DNA of 7,021 nt from Candidatus Iainarchaeum sp. (GCA_017610245.1 JAFCCK010000049.1:1-7021); one strand, 5' to 3'. Shown: positions 1 through 6,596, counted from the first letter of the stretch. A program made the numbers and translations. Notes: generated by a model not told the origin, from the sequence alone.

Positions 1-24
1 CGAAATTCGTTCAAAAAAACTATC

Positions 25-32
25 TTTTTATA
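25..32 (+). promoter_or_regulatory. Putative archaeal TATA box for dapB-dapA
   Basis: TTTTTATA is centred about 30 nt before the dapB ATG, with an A-rich stretch (positions 13-19) just upstream that could serve as a BRE. Transcription starting about 25 nt downstream would begin at or a few nt before the ATG, giving a leaderless or nearly leaderless mRNA. This agrees with the lack of a GGAGG-like site before dapB. The call is inferred from sequence and spacing only. Confidence 0.5.
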
Positions 33-58
33 GATTTTCGTAGTAGGCTGTTTTTATA

Positions 59-802
59 ATGAAAGTTTCTCTAGTTGGATTTGGGGGGATGGGGCACATT
101 CTACTTGCGGTAGCCAAGGAACAGGGCATTGAGGTTGCTTCAATCGTTGACCCTGATGCAGAGGGCGCCACACACAAGGAAATCAATGAGGAGAGCGTGG
201 GAAAAGTAGATGTGTGCATTGATTTCACAACGCCGGAAGCCGCCCTGGAAAATATTGAAAAATACTGTAAGCTGGGCAAGAATGCAGTTGTTGCTACCAC
301 CGGCTGGTATGATTCACTTGAGAAGGTAAAGAAAATGGTGGAGGAGGCAGGCATCGGACTTATTTATGCGAGCAACTTTTCCATTGGGGTGAATGCTTTT
401 TTTAGGATGGTGGAGAAAGCGGCAAAAATAATCAACAAATTCCCCGAATATGATGTGCTCGCCTTAGAATTGCACCACAATAGGAAGAAGGATAGCCCGA
501 GCGGCACAGCAAAGAGTCTGGAGAAAATTCTTTTGGAAAATATCGAGAGGAAGAGCAAGGTTGTTGAGGAAAAGCTGGGCAGGAAGATTGAGGCTGGCGA
601 GCTGCACTTTGCTTCTGTTAGGGGAGGGGACATTCCCGGAACGCATAGCATACTCTTTGATTCAAATGCCGACACAATAGAATTGAAGCATACCGCAAGG
701 AATAGGAATGGATTTGCCCTTGGAGCATTAAAAGCGGCTGAATTCATTAACGGAAAGAAAGGATTTTTCACGATTGACGATTTGATGAAGGAATTAATTT
801 AA
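59..802 (+). CDS. dapB: 4-hydroxy-tetrahydrodipicolinate reductase (DapB)
   Basis: This enzyme reduces the DapA product to tetrahydrodipicolinate with NAD(P)H, the second committed step of diaminopimelate/lysine synthesis, in the cytoplasm. The 247-residue protein begins with a Rossmann dinucleotide motif, GFGGMG (residues 7-12). It continues with VATTGW (78-83), ASNFSIGVN (104-112) and the family signature ELHHNRKKDSPSGTA (137-151). In that signature H139 and K143 match the E. coli catalytic pair H159/K163. RGGDIPGTHSILF (188-200) is also typical of the C-terminal substrate domain. The protein is shorter than E. coli DapB (273 aa) because the loop after the second Rossmann strand is trimmed. 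The acidic D31 at the end of that strand would fit use of NADH, which is an inference. The ATG at 59 is the first start in the frame and lacks a strong ribosome site. The stop lies 11 nt before dapA, so the two are surely co-transcribed. DapB before dapA is consistent with a dedicated lysine operon. Confidence 0.95.
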   Translation: MKVSLVGFGGMGHILLAVAKEQGIEVASIVDPDAEGATHKEINEESVGKVDVCIDFTTPEAALENIEKYCKLGKNAVVATTGWYDSLEKVKKMVEEAGIGLIYASNFSIGVNAFFRMVEKAAKIINKFPEYDVLALELHHNRKKDSPSGTAKSLEKILLENIERKSKVVEEKLGRKIEAGELHFASVRGGDIPGTHSILFDSNADTIELKHTARNRNGFALGALKAAEFINGKKGFFTIDDLMKELI

Positions 803-813
803 GGGGGAATTGT

Positions 814-1719
814 ATGGCTAAAAAAATATCCGGCTGTTTTCCGGCTTTGGTTACGCCCATGAAGGAAGACGGCAACAGGCTAAACCACGAGATAAACTTC
901 GATTCTTTCAAGCAGCTGATAGAGCATGTTCTGCGGGGAGGCGTTACAGGCATTGTTCCGGCAGGCTGTACAGGGCACGCCGCTTCTCTTACAGCTGAAG
1001 AGCAAGTGAAGCTAGTGGGATTTGCAAGGGAGCAAGCACCGGAAAAGGCTGCTGTAATTGCCGGGGATGGCAGCAACTGCACGAGGGAAGCGATAGAGCT
1101 TGCAAAAAAAGTAGAGGGTATTGGAGTAAAGATGCATCTCCAGATTTGCCCCTACCAGAACAAGCCAACGCAGGAGGGGCTCTACCAGCATTACGCTGCA
1201 ATAGCAAAAGCAATTAGCGGCGAAATGATTATCTACAATGTTCCAGGGAGGACAGGCAGAAACATTGAGCCGGAAACAGTTGAGAGGCTAGCAAAAGAGT
1301 TCAGCAACATAATTTCAATTAAGGAAGCTTCCGGTAACATTGAGCAGATAAAGAAGGTGATAGAGCTCACAAAGGACTACGACTTTGATGTGATTTCAGG
1401 AGATGACGGACTAACGCTGGACATAATAAAAGCAGGCGGCACAGGCTGCATTAGTGTTGCTGCAAACGTAGCCCCGCAAAAAACAAGCGAGTACATAAAG
1501 CTCGCCCTGGAAGGAAAGATTGAAGAAGCGGCAAAGATAGATGCCGAGCTGCAGCCATTGTTCAAAATACTGTTCATTGAAACAAACCCCGGGCCGTGCC
1601 ACTATGCATTGAGGAAAATCGGCATTCCTGTTGGGGTTCCAAGGCTGCCGCTGGTTGACGTAACAAAGGAAAGTGCTGAAAAAATTGATGCTGTACTAAA
1701 GCAGCTTGGGCTCATCTGA
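814..1719 (+). CDS. dapA: 4-hydroxy-tetrahydrodipicolinate synthase (DapA) with an atypical active site
   Basis: The expected reaction is condensation of pyruvate with aspartate-4-semialdehyde, the first step of the DAP/lysine pathway. The 301-residue TIM-barrel protein has normal length for the DHDPS/NAL family. Visible landmarks are FPALVTPMKEDG (9-20), YNVPGRTG (141-148, with Y141 and R146 matching E. coli Y133 and R138), and SIKEASGN (168-175, where K170 is the Schiff-base lysine). SGDDGLTLDIIKAGG lies near 195-209. Two usually fixed residues differ. GTTGE is here GCTGH (51-55), so C52 replaces T44, and PYYN is here PYQN (113-116), so Q115 replaces Y107. The C-terminal NPIPVK region reads NPGPCHY. 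The start has a strong ribosome site (GGGGG at 803-807, 6 nt before the ATG). The dapB neighbour strongly supports a DapA role. Another pyruvate aldolase of this superfamily is possible but less likely. Confidence 0.88.
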   Translation: MAKKISGCFPALVTPMKEDGNRLNHEINFDSFKQLIEHVLRGGVTGIVPAGCTGHAASLTAEEQVKLVGFAREQAPEKAAVIAGDGSNCTREAIELAKKVEGIGVKMHLQICPYQNKPTQEGLYQHYAAIAKAISGEMIIYNVPGRTGRNIEPETVERLAKEFSNIISIKEASGNIEQIKKVIELTKDYDFDVISGDDGLTLDIIKAGGTGCISVAANVAPQKTSEYIKLALEGKIEEAAKIDAELQPLFKILFIETNPGPCHYALRKIGIPVGVPRLPLVDVTKESAEKIDAVLKQLGLI

Positions 1720-2299
1720 GTGCAATAAATAAAGCCCTGTTGCCAAGGCCAGGCATTAACATATTGAGCAAACGCATCAGTTGCTGGATTATGGCCGTAG
1801 GGAGCTTTTTATCAATAAGCCTGTCCAGCCTTTCGTTGGGCGAAAAATACCACTGCCTCTGCATTTCAACATCCTTGAAGCCGAGAGAGTGCAGCCACTC
1901 AATTGTTTTTTCTGCATCCAACCTGTGCACTTCATCATTGCCCTCCCTTCTCTTTGCGATTCCAAGCGAAACAGCCAACCTTGTTGCAAAAACATCAAGC
2001 GGCTCAAAGAAAATTACTGCCTTTCTGCTAATGCGAGAAATCTCTCCAATGGCAGAATATGATTCTTTTACATGATGTAATCCCTGAAAGCAGACCGCTG
2101 CATCAACACAACCGCTCTTCAATGGAAGACTTTGGGCATCTCCATTTATTGCCGGTTTCTTTGTATTCCCCAGCTCTATAATATTAAGGTCTAACCCAAA
2201 AGAGCCCATAATGCTGGAGCCACAGCAAATATCTGCAACCTTTTTCGCACCCACGGCATTGGTTGCATCAGAGATTTTTTGCAGAATGCGCTCTTTCAT
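1712..2299 (-). CDS. Class I SAM-dependent methyltransferase (Methyltransf_11-like)
   Basis: This is a predicted cytoplasmic methyltransferase of 195 residues with unknown substrate. Motif I is VADICCGSS (21-29), followed closely by GLDLN (35-39). Then come GDAQSLPL (53-60) and FQGLHHV (71-77), the usual motif II/post-motif region of Methyltransf_11 proteins, and a strand ending KAVIFFEP (93-100). The segment between motif I and the acidic GLDLN is several residues shorter than in ordinary members, so the fold there is compact. The frame is open further upstream to 2323, but I chose the ATG at 2299. It has GGAGG ending 6 nt upstream, while the earlier ATGs have no site. With this start the gene overlaps the upstream glycosyltransferase by 32 nt, so it is the last gene of a three-gene operon. 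Methylation of a sugar or lipid-linked glycan made by its partners is an inference from context. Confidence 0.8.
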   Translation of the reverse strand: MKERILQKISDATNAVGAKKVADICCGSSIMGSFGLDLNIIELGNTKKPAINGDAQSLPLKSGCVDAAVCFQGLHHVKESYSAIGEISRISRKAVIFFEPLDVFATRLAVSLGIAKRREGNDEVHRLDAEKTIEWLHSLGFKDVEMQRQWYFSPNERLDRLIDKKLPTAIIQQLMRLLNMLMPGLGNRALFIALR

Positions 2300-3464
2300 A
2301 CACTCCCTCCATTGCATCAACATTCTTTTTCCATGAAAACTGCTCCGCTAGCTTTTTACCATTCTCAACAAGCTTTTCTCTTGTACTGCCATCAGCGAGC
2401 AGCTTATCAATCGCAAGGGCAAGCTGTTTTTCATCAAATGGAACAACAACGGCTGCTTTCTCCGATTCAAGCACTGGAGCAATCCCGCATTTTTCTGTTG
2501 TAATAACCGGGAGGGAGCAAGCCATTGCCTCAAGCAAAACTAAGCCAAAGGGCTCGTAGCGAGATGGCAGAACAAAAATGTCTGCTGCACCGTAAGCAGC
2601 AAGCCTATCCTTTCCAGAAACAGGACCTGTAAAAATAATCCTGTTCTGCAAACCCAGGATTGAAACAAGTTTCTTGATTTCATCAGGGTAGCGCTTCTCA
2701 CTCCCCTCAAAATTTCCTGCCACAACTAGCACGGCACTCCTCTGCCGCAGCAAAGCAAACGCCTTAATCAGCAAATCCAGGCCTTTCATCTTGTTTATTC
2801 TGCTGAGGAAAAGCACAACCTTGGCATTGCTTTTAATGCCAAATTTTTTTCTCAACATTCCTCTTGGGGGCATTCCCCTGAACTGCTCCAGATTTACGCC
2901 ATTTGGCACAATCTTGATTTTTTCTGGCGGCAATGAGAACATCTGCTGTAATTCCCGCTTTTCCATTTCTGCCAAGGCGATTACCATTGCTGCATTTTCC
3001 AGTATTCTTTTCCCATAGAGAGCATCAAACAGCTTTTTTTTGAAAACACTTACTCCTCGGGGATAAAGAGTGCCGTGAGGGGTTACAACATACGGTACCT
3101 TGTATTGCCTGCAAAGCTTTGATATTACTGGCGTGAAATAATTTCTCATTTCGTGAAAATGCACCAAATCAAAGAGCCCTGCCCGGAACATTTTTTTTGC
3201 AATTGTTTTCATTTTCGGCACGACAACAAAGTGTGGTTCCAGCTTTCTCCAAAAGCGGCTGTAATCAAAGTAAAAGGTAGTTATCCCATCAACATCTTGC
3301 GGCTGGTTCGCTTCCACTTTGTCTTCCAGATAAAGGTTGGAAGTGAAAACCGTTATATTGTGCCCTCTCCTTGCCTGCTCAACTGCTACCTCATAAGTTG
3401 AACGGGCAGGGCCGCCATAAACAACAGCCGGGTAAAAGCCTGGTGTAACATGCAGTGTGTTCAT
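2268..3464 (-). CDS. Glycosyltransferase family 4 (GT-B fold)
   Basis: This is a predicted retaining glycosyltransferase of 398 residues, a normal length for GT4. It would transfer a sugar from a nucleotide-sugar donor to a glycan or lipid-linked acceptor at the inner face of the membrane. The N-terminal domain carries YGGPARSTYEVA (16-27), the glycine-rich loop near the active site, and TPHGTLYP (128-135). VPNGVNLEQF (186-195) marks the inter-domain region. The C-terminal donor domain has SRINKMKG (221-228, with R222 and K227 as the usual phosphate contacts) and the EX7E motif EPFGLVLLE (E304 and E312). No transmembrane segment or signal peptide is evident. Its ATG overlaps the stop of the upstream glycosyltransferase by 4 nt (ATGA), and GGAGGT at 3476-3471 precedes it by 6 nt, so translation is coupled. 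Donor and acceptor cannot be told from sequence. Confidence 0.92.
   Translation of the reverse strand: MNTLHVTPGFYPAVVYGGPARSTYEVAVEQARRGHNITVFTSNLYLEDKVEANQPQDVDGITTFYFDYSRFWRKLEPHFVVVPKMKTIAKKMFRAGLFDLVHFHEMRNYFTPVISKLCRQYKVPYVVTPHGTLYPRGVSVFKKKLFDALYGKRILENAAMVIALAEMEKRELQQMFSLPPEKIKIVPNGVNLEQFRGMPPRGMLRKKFGIKSNAKVVLFLSRINKMKGLDLLIKAFALLRQRSAVLVVAGNFEGSEKRYPDEIKKLVSILGLQNRIIFTGPVSGKDRLAAYGAADIFVLPSRYEPFGLVLLEAMACSLPVITTEKCGIAPVLESEKAAVVVPFDEKQLALAIDKLLADGSTREKLVENGKKLAEQFSWKKNVDAMEGVYERAHSAKNL
2303..2310 (-). promoter_or_regulatory. Ribosome binding site fixing the methyltransferase start
   Basis: On the minus strand this reads GGAGGGAG. The GGAGG core ends 6 nt before the ATG at 2299. 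It lies inside the 3' end of the upstream glycosyltransferase gene, which supports coupled translation and rules in favour of the internal start over the ATGs at 2323 and 2317. Confidence 0.7.
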
Positions 3465-4516
3465 TCACACACCTCCGTGTAAACGGCTTCTGTTTCCCTT
3501 GCCGTTTTTTCCCAGGAAAACTTTCGGGCCTGCTCCAGTCCCTTTTGGGACATTTTTTTCCTCAGGGCATTGCTCGCTAGAACTGTTTCAATTGCAGAAG
3601 CCAGGGCGTTGGTGTCTTCTGGCTCAACAAACAAGGCGGCCTTCCCAGCAACCTCTGGCAGTGAGGCTGCTTCAGAGCAGATAACCGGGCAGCCGCACCG
3701 CATTGCCTCCAAAACCGGGAAACCAAAACCCTCATGCAACGATGGGAAAACAAATATATCAGTAGCACTGTACCATTTAACAACCTCTTTCTCTGGAATA
3801 AATGGAACCAAGACGACCCTTCTGCCTAAACCTAGTTTTTTGAGCAGGGCTTGTTCACTCCTCAAAAGCCCTGCCACCTTCACCAAAACGGCATCTTTGT
3901 CCTTAAGCAGTGCAAATGCATTAAACAAAAAACTAATGTTCTTGTAGGGCTCAGGGATTGAGATATTCAAAACAACCTTTTTTCCTGATATGCCGAACCT
4001 TTCTTTCAAGGCAGCTATTTCCTCCCTTGGGATTCTCTTGAATGCCTCGGCCACGCCATTGTAAACCACCGTTATCTTGCTCTCATCTGCCTCTGGAAAA
4101 TGCTTCATTATGTCCTGCTTTGTGTGCTGGCTTGTTGCAATTATCTGTCCTGCCTGCAGCATCAGCTCCATCTTCTTCTTAAATAGCTTTCGGGTATGCC
4201 AAGTAACTGTTTCAGGAAGCTCTAGAGGATGCAAATCATGGCAGGTTACAACAGTCCTTTTCTTGTCAAGGGAAAGCAAGAGGTGTGAGTAGCCATGGTC
4301 AACTATGTGATTTAAGTCGCGCTGGGCGGATTTTGCTTGCATTATGTAAAGAAGCCATTTGTTCAATGGTTTGTTCAGGAAGCTGGGCAATGGCACATCA
4401 TTTGGCTGGAAGACTCTCGAACTGATTTTTTTGGACAAGTGCCCTGCCAGCTCTCTACAGTAAACATGCATGCTGTGACTTTCTTCCTTCAGAACCGGAA
4501 ACAGTGTTACATTCAT
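3461..4516 (-). CDS. Glycosyltransferase family 4, mannosyltransferase-like
   Basis: This is a predicted GT-B glycosyltransferase of 351 residues and the first gene of the minus-strand operon. HDLHPLE (93-99) and VVYNGVAEAF (150-159) are typical of the GT4 branch that includes mannosyl- and rhamnosyltransferases of polysaccharide loci. So is SLHEGFGFPVLEAM (259-272), which holds the EX7E pair E262/E270. SEAASLPEVAGKAALFVEP (281-299) is the strongly conserved end of the donor site. The usual EPRKN segment is EPYKN (189-193), so the lysine is kept but the preceding arginine is tyrosine. A GTG at 4519 is also possible. I chose the ATG at 4516 because AGGGG (4527-4523) sits 6 nt upstream. The protein differs enough from the neighbouring GT4 that the two probably add different sugars or linkages in the same glycan (inference). 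Substrates are unknown. Confidence 0.9.
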   Translation of the reverse strand: MNVTLFPVLKEESHSMHVYCRELAGHLSKKISSRVFQPNDVPLPSFLNKPLNKWLLYIMQAKSAQRDLNHIVDHGYSHLLLSLDKKRTVVTCHDLHPLELPETVTWHTRKLFKKKMELMLQAGQIIATSQHTKQDIMKHFPEADESKITVVYNGVAEAFKRIPREEIAALKERFGISGKKVVLNISIPEPYKNISFLFNAFALLKDKDAVLVKVAGLLRSEQALLKKLGLGRRVVLVPFIPEKEVVKWYSATDIFVFPSLHEGFGFPVLEAMRCGCPVICSEAASLPEVAGKAALFVEPEDTNALASAIETVLASNALRKKMSQKGLEQARKFSWEKTARETEAVYTEVCE

Positions 4517-4519
4517 CAC

Positions 4520-4616
4520 ATACCCCTAAAAATACTTATAGAATGCCTCTCAGAACTCTCAATAGCTATATTGTATACAAAAAGTAAGTTAAAAACTATG
4601 CTTACTATTTTTCGTT
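4520..4616. promoter_or_regulatory. Divergent promoter region with two palindromes
   Basis: This A/T-rich gap separates the minus-strand glycosyltransferase operon from the plus-strand phosphodiesterase. It holds two adjacent perfect palindromes, ATAGCTAT (4562-4569) and TTGTATACAA (4571-4580), which could be an operator. The minus-strand reading TTGTATACAATATAG could also supply a TATA element for the glycosyltransferase operon. A second minus-strand candidate, TATAAGTA (4540-4533), lies only about 20 nt from that start codon, which is close for TATA-directed initiation ahead of the gene. Confidence 0.5.
4589..4598 (+). promoter_or_regulatory. Putative TATA-like element of the phosphodiesterase gene
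   Basis: TTAAAAACTA begins 28 nt before the ATG at 4617, and there is no Shine-Dalgarno sequence between. The spacing fits an archaeal leaderless transcript. The same 10-mer occurs 30 nt before the radical SAM gene at 6617. Confidence 0.5.
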
Positions 4617-5759
4617 ATGAGGCTTCTAATAATCGGCTTTGATGGGCTGGACTATTATCTGACAAGGGATTTCCTGAAAAGAAACCCTTGGACCTTTACT
4701 TTGAAAAAGCTGAAAGCCAAAATCCCGGCAACAGGACCTGCTTGGGCATCAATATACACCGGCGCGGATGTGAAAACGCATGGCATTACAGATATATGGG
4801 GCAGACCAATTGAAGGAAGTAGATCCTTTGAGGATATAATGGGATTCACTTTCTGGCAAATAATCAGAAATAATGGTTTCTCCGTTTACACTGACAACCT
4901 GCCGCTTACCCCGGCCGGGATTCCTTTTGCAAATGACAAGCGGAAAGACCTTGTGTTTTGGGTAGAAGGGGACAAAAAAGAAACTTTCTTCAACATCATA
5001 AAAAACCGACCATTTAGGCTCGTTTTTGAGCAGGTTAAAAAAAACAACCAAAAGCTGATTGAGGATTACTTGAAGAAGAACGTTGATTTAATGTTTGTGC
5101 AGTTTAGCTTTGTTGACAGGCTTTTTCACACTTTCAGAATTTATGGCGAAGACCTTGAGCGTATTTACACTCATTGCTTTGAGATTGCAGAAAAGATGTA
5201 TTCTGAATTAGAGCCAGAGCACTTGCTGATAGTTTCCGACCATGGTTTTTGTACAAAGAATAATTATCATTTCAACAGGATAGACGGGTGCTGCTTATTC
5301 AACAGGGCAGCGTTTGATTTTTTTGAAAAGCAGGGTATTTTCCCAAAGGAATCATTCCTGAGGGAATTTACCTATGATTTATTTTTTTCAAGCAACCGTT
5401 TTGTCGGAGAAGACGACCGTTTTTTACTGCGATTATATTATCTGGCCAAGCTTCTAAAAACAGGGAGAATTCCTCCGGCTTTGGAATGGCTTTATAATCA
5501 CTTGATTTGCTTTGCAAGGAGAAAAAAGAGTAAAGAGTTTAAAGTTCCCAAAGAAATTGTCGGCTCGTTTTTAGAATTCAAATACAATTTCTCTTACGGT
5601 TTGCCGCAAACCTCTCTATTCAAGGCACTACTTGCGCTGTTTGGGGTAAAAGATTTTCCCGAGATAGGGAAAAAGAAAAAAGCCAAGTCAAGGCCAAAGA
5701 TATGTGACAAAGCCCTAAAGCTTGCCGAAGAAAGAATGCATGCACTTGGTTATTTCTGA
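4617..5759 (+). CDS. Alkaline phosphatase superfamily protein (type I phosphodiesterase/nucleotide pyrophosphatase-like)
   Basis: This is a predicted metal-dependent phosphoesterase of 380 residues. The first metal aspartate is in IIGFDGLD (D9). The motif ATGPAWASIYTG (38-49) aligns with the family nucleophile region, so T39 is the likely nucleophile, followed by THGITD (54-59). SFVDRLFHTF (164-173) supplies D167 and H171, SDHGF (207-211) supplies D208 and H209, and H218 in NYHFNR is a plausible last ligand. All expected metal positions are therefore present. The segment between the first aspartate and the nucleophile is short, making a compact version. The C-terminal third is basic, with a lysine cluster (352-357), and ends in LGYF, as many archaeal relatives do. 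No signal peptide is visible, so it probably acts in the cytoplasm. Family members hydrolyse phosphodiesters, pyrophosphates or sulfates; context suggests a glycan or lipid precursor, but the substrate is unknown. It is convergent with the next gene, 12 nt away. Confidence 0.85.
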   Translation: MRLLIIGFDGLDYYLTRDFLKRNPWTFTLKKLKAKIPATGPAWASIYTGADVKTHGITDIWGRPIEGSRSFEDIMGFTFWQIIRNNGFSVYTDNLPLTPAGIPFANDKRKDLVFWVEGDKKETFFNIIKNRPFRLVFEQVKKNNQKLIEDYLKKNVDLMFVQFSFVDRLFHTFRIYGEDLERIYTHCFEIAEKMYSELEPEHLLIVSDHGFCTKNNYHFNRIDGCCLFNRAAFDFFEKQGIFPKESFLREFTYDLFFSSNRFVGEDDRFLLRLYYLAKLLKTGRIPPALEWLYNHLICFARRKKSKEFKVPKEIVGSFLEFKYNFSYGLPQTSLFKALLALFGVKDFPEIGKKKKAKSRPKICDKALKLAEERMHALGYF

Positions 5760-5771
5760 AATGCTGCAATG

Positions 5772-6467
5772 TTATTTCTTCTCGGCAACAACAATCAACT
5801 GCTTACACAGATTTGGAAACAGCCTAGTGAAACCAATCTTGGAAAATAACCTATCCAAAGAGCCGCTTAGCCACTCGCTTCTCCAAAGTAGTGGAAAGAA
5901 AAGTCCAAGACCATGGGACTCCTTTATAGCAAAACCATGGCAAATCAGGTGCTGCCTCAAAGAAGGTAGAGAATAATGCCTTATATGGCCTCCCTTCGCA
6001 AATGGGTCAAGAGGAGCAAGACCTTTCAATAAAACCCATCTGAAGTAAAGGTCCGCAATGTTTGGTGTTGTGATTATCAATGTGCCGCTTTTTTTAAGTA
6101 CCCTGTTGCATTCTTCAAGGAAAAGGTCGGTATCTGCCAAATGCTCTATTATCTCGCCCGCAAAAACCACATCAAAAGTGTTTTGAGTAAAGGGCAAACC
6201 GTCTTCAATATTGCACTGCGTGCAATCAAGCCCCTTTCTCCTCGCAACCTTGTATTTGTCGGTTAACTCTATACCTTTGCCTTTCCATCCTGAGGCGACC
6301 ATTTGCTGGAGGAACTCGCCCTCATGGCAGCCAACATCAAGCAGAATTCCCTTCGGAATTCTTTCAAATATTTTTTCTACAATCGCAAGCCTTTCAAGCT
6401 GCGAATTGATACAGTAGTTTTTCTCGGTCTCAATTTGAATTCTCTCTAATGAGCTGTGTTTTTGCAT
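5772..6467 (-). CDS. Class I SAM-dependent methyltransferase (Methyltransf_11/23-like)
   Basis: This is a predicted methyltransferase of 231 residues with a full set of SAM-binding motifs: LLDVGCHEGEF (42-52), the acidic GIELTD (65-70), FDVVFAGEIIEHL (98-110) and LKKSGTLIITTPN (124-136). The later GHIRHYS (160-166) followed by LRQHLICHGF is typical of methyltransferases found in polysaccharide and glycolipid loci. There is no membrane segment that I would call with confidence. The frame is open to a GTG at 6485, but I chose the ATG at 6467 because AGGTGGG lies directly upstream. It stands alone on the minus strand between two plus-strand genes and is not in the glycosyltransferase operon. Motif I here is canonical, unlike that of the other methyltransferase in the window, so the two are not recent duplicates. 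O-methylation of a sugar is a reasonable guess only. Confidence 0.85.
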   Translation of the reverse strand: MQKHSSLERIQIETEKNYCINSQLERLAIVEKIFERIPKGILLDVGCHEGEFLQQMVASGWKGKGIELTDKYKVARRKGLDCTQCNIEDGLPFTQNTFDVVFAGEIIEHLADTDLFLEECNRVLKKSGTLIITTPNIADLYFRWVLLKGLAPLDPFAKGGHIRHYSLPSLRQHLICHGFAIKESHGLGLFFPLLWRSEWLSGSLDRLFSKIGFTRLFPNLCKQLIVVAEKK

Positions 6468-6470
6468 AAA

Positions 6471-6477
6471 CCCACCT
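6471..6477 (-). promoter_or_regulatory. Ribosome binding site supporting the methyltransferase start at 6467
   Basis: The minus strand reads AGGTGGG, followed by TTT and the ATG. This favours the ATG over the GTG 18 nt upstream. A possible TATA element, TATTTATG (6503-6496, minus strand), is about 32 nt before the ATG, which would leave only a very short leader. The two signals therefore compete and the true transcript start is uncertain. Confidence 0.45.
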
Positions 6478-6576
6478 ACTACCACTTGCTCTAAACATAA
6501 ATAGTTGCAAAGATTTAATTAGGTTTCTCGCCAAAGGATCTTTCTGTACAAAGACCACATAATAGTTAAGCAGCCC

Positions 6577-6596
6577 TATAAAAGCCTTAAAAACTA
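6577..6596 (+). promoter_or_regulatory. Putative promoter of the radical SAM gene
   Basis: TATAAAAG (6577-6584) is a near-ideal archaeal TATA box about 37 nt before the ATG. TTAAAAACTA (6587-6596) begins 30 nt before it and is identical to the element upstream of the phosphodiesterase gene. There is no Shine-Dalgarno sequence before the ATG, so a short-leader or leaderless mRNA is expected. Which box is used cannot be decided by eye. Confidence 0.5.

Noticed and set aside
55..60. TATAAT immediately before the dapB start, resembling a bacterial -10 box.
   Set aside because: It overlaps the start codon, so it could not direct transcription of dapB. The TATA-like element at 25-32 is better placed.
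364..771. 135-codon minus-strand open frame inside dapB.
   Set aside because: It lies fully antisense to a confidently identified gene and shows no domain motif or ribosome site.
1740..2075. 111-codon plus-strand open frame after dapA.
   Set aside because: It is antisense to the methyltransferase, whose motifs are clear, and its translation is low in complexity and serine-rich like other antisense shadows.
3570..3947. 125-codon plus-strand open frame inside the first glycosyltransferase gene.
   Set aside because: It is antisense to the well-conserved donor-binding domain of the GT4 protein and has no recognisable motif.
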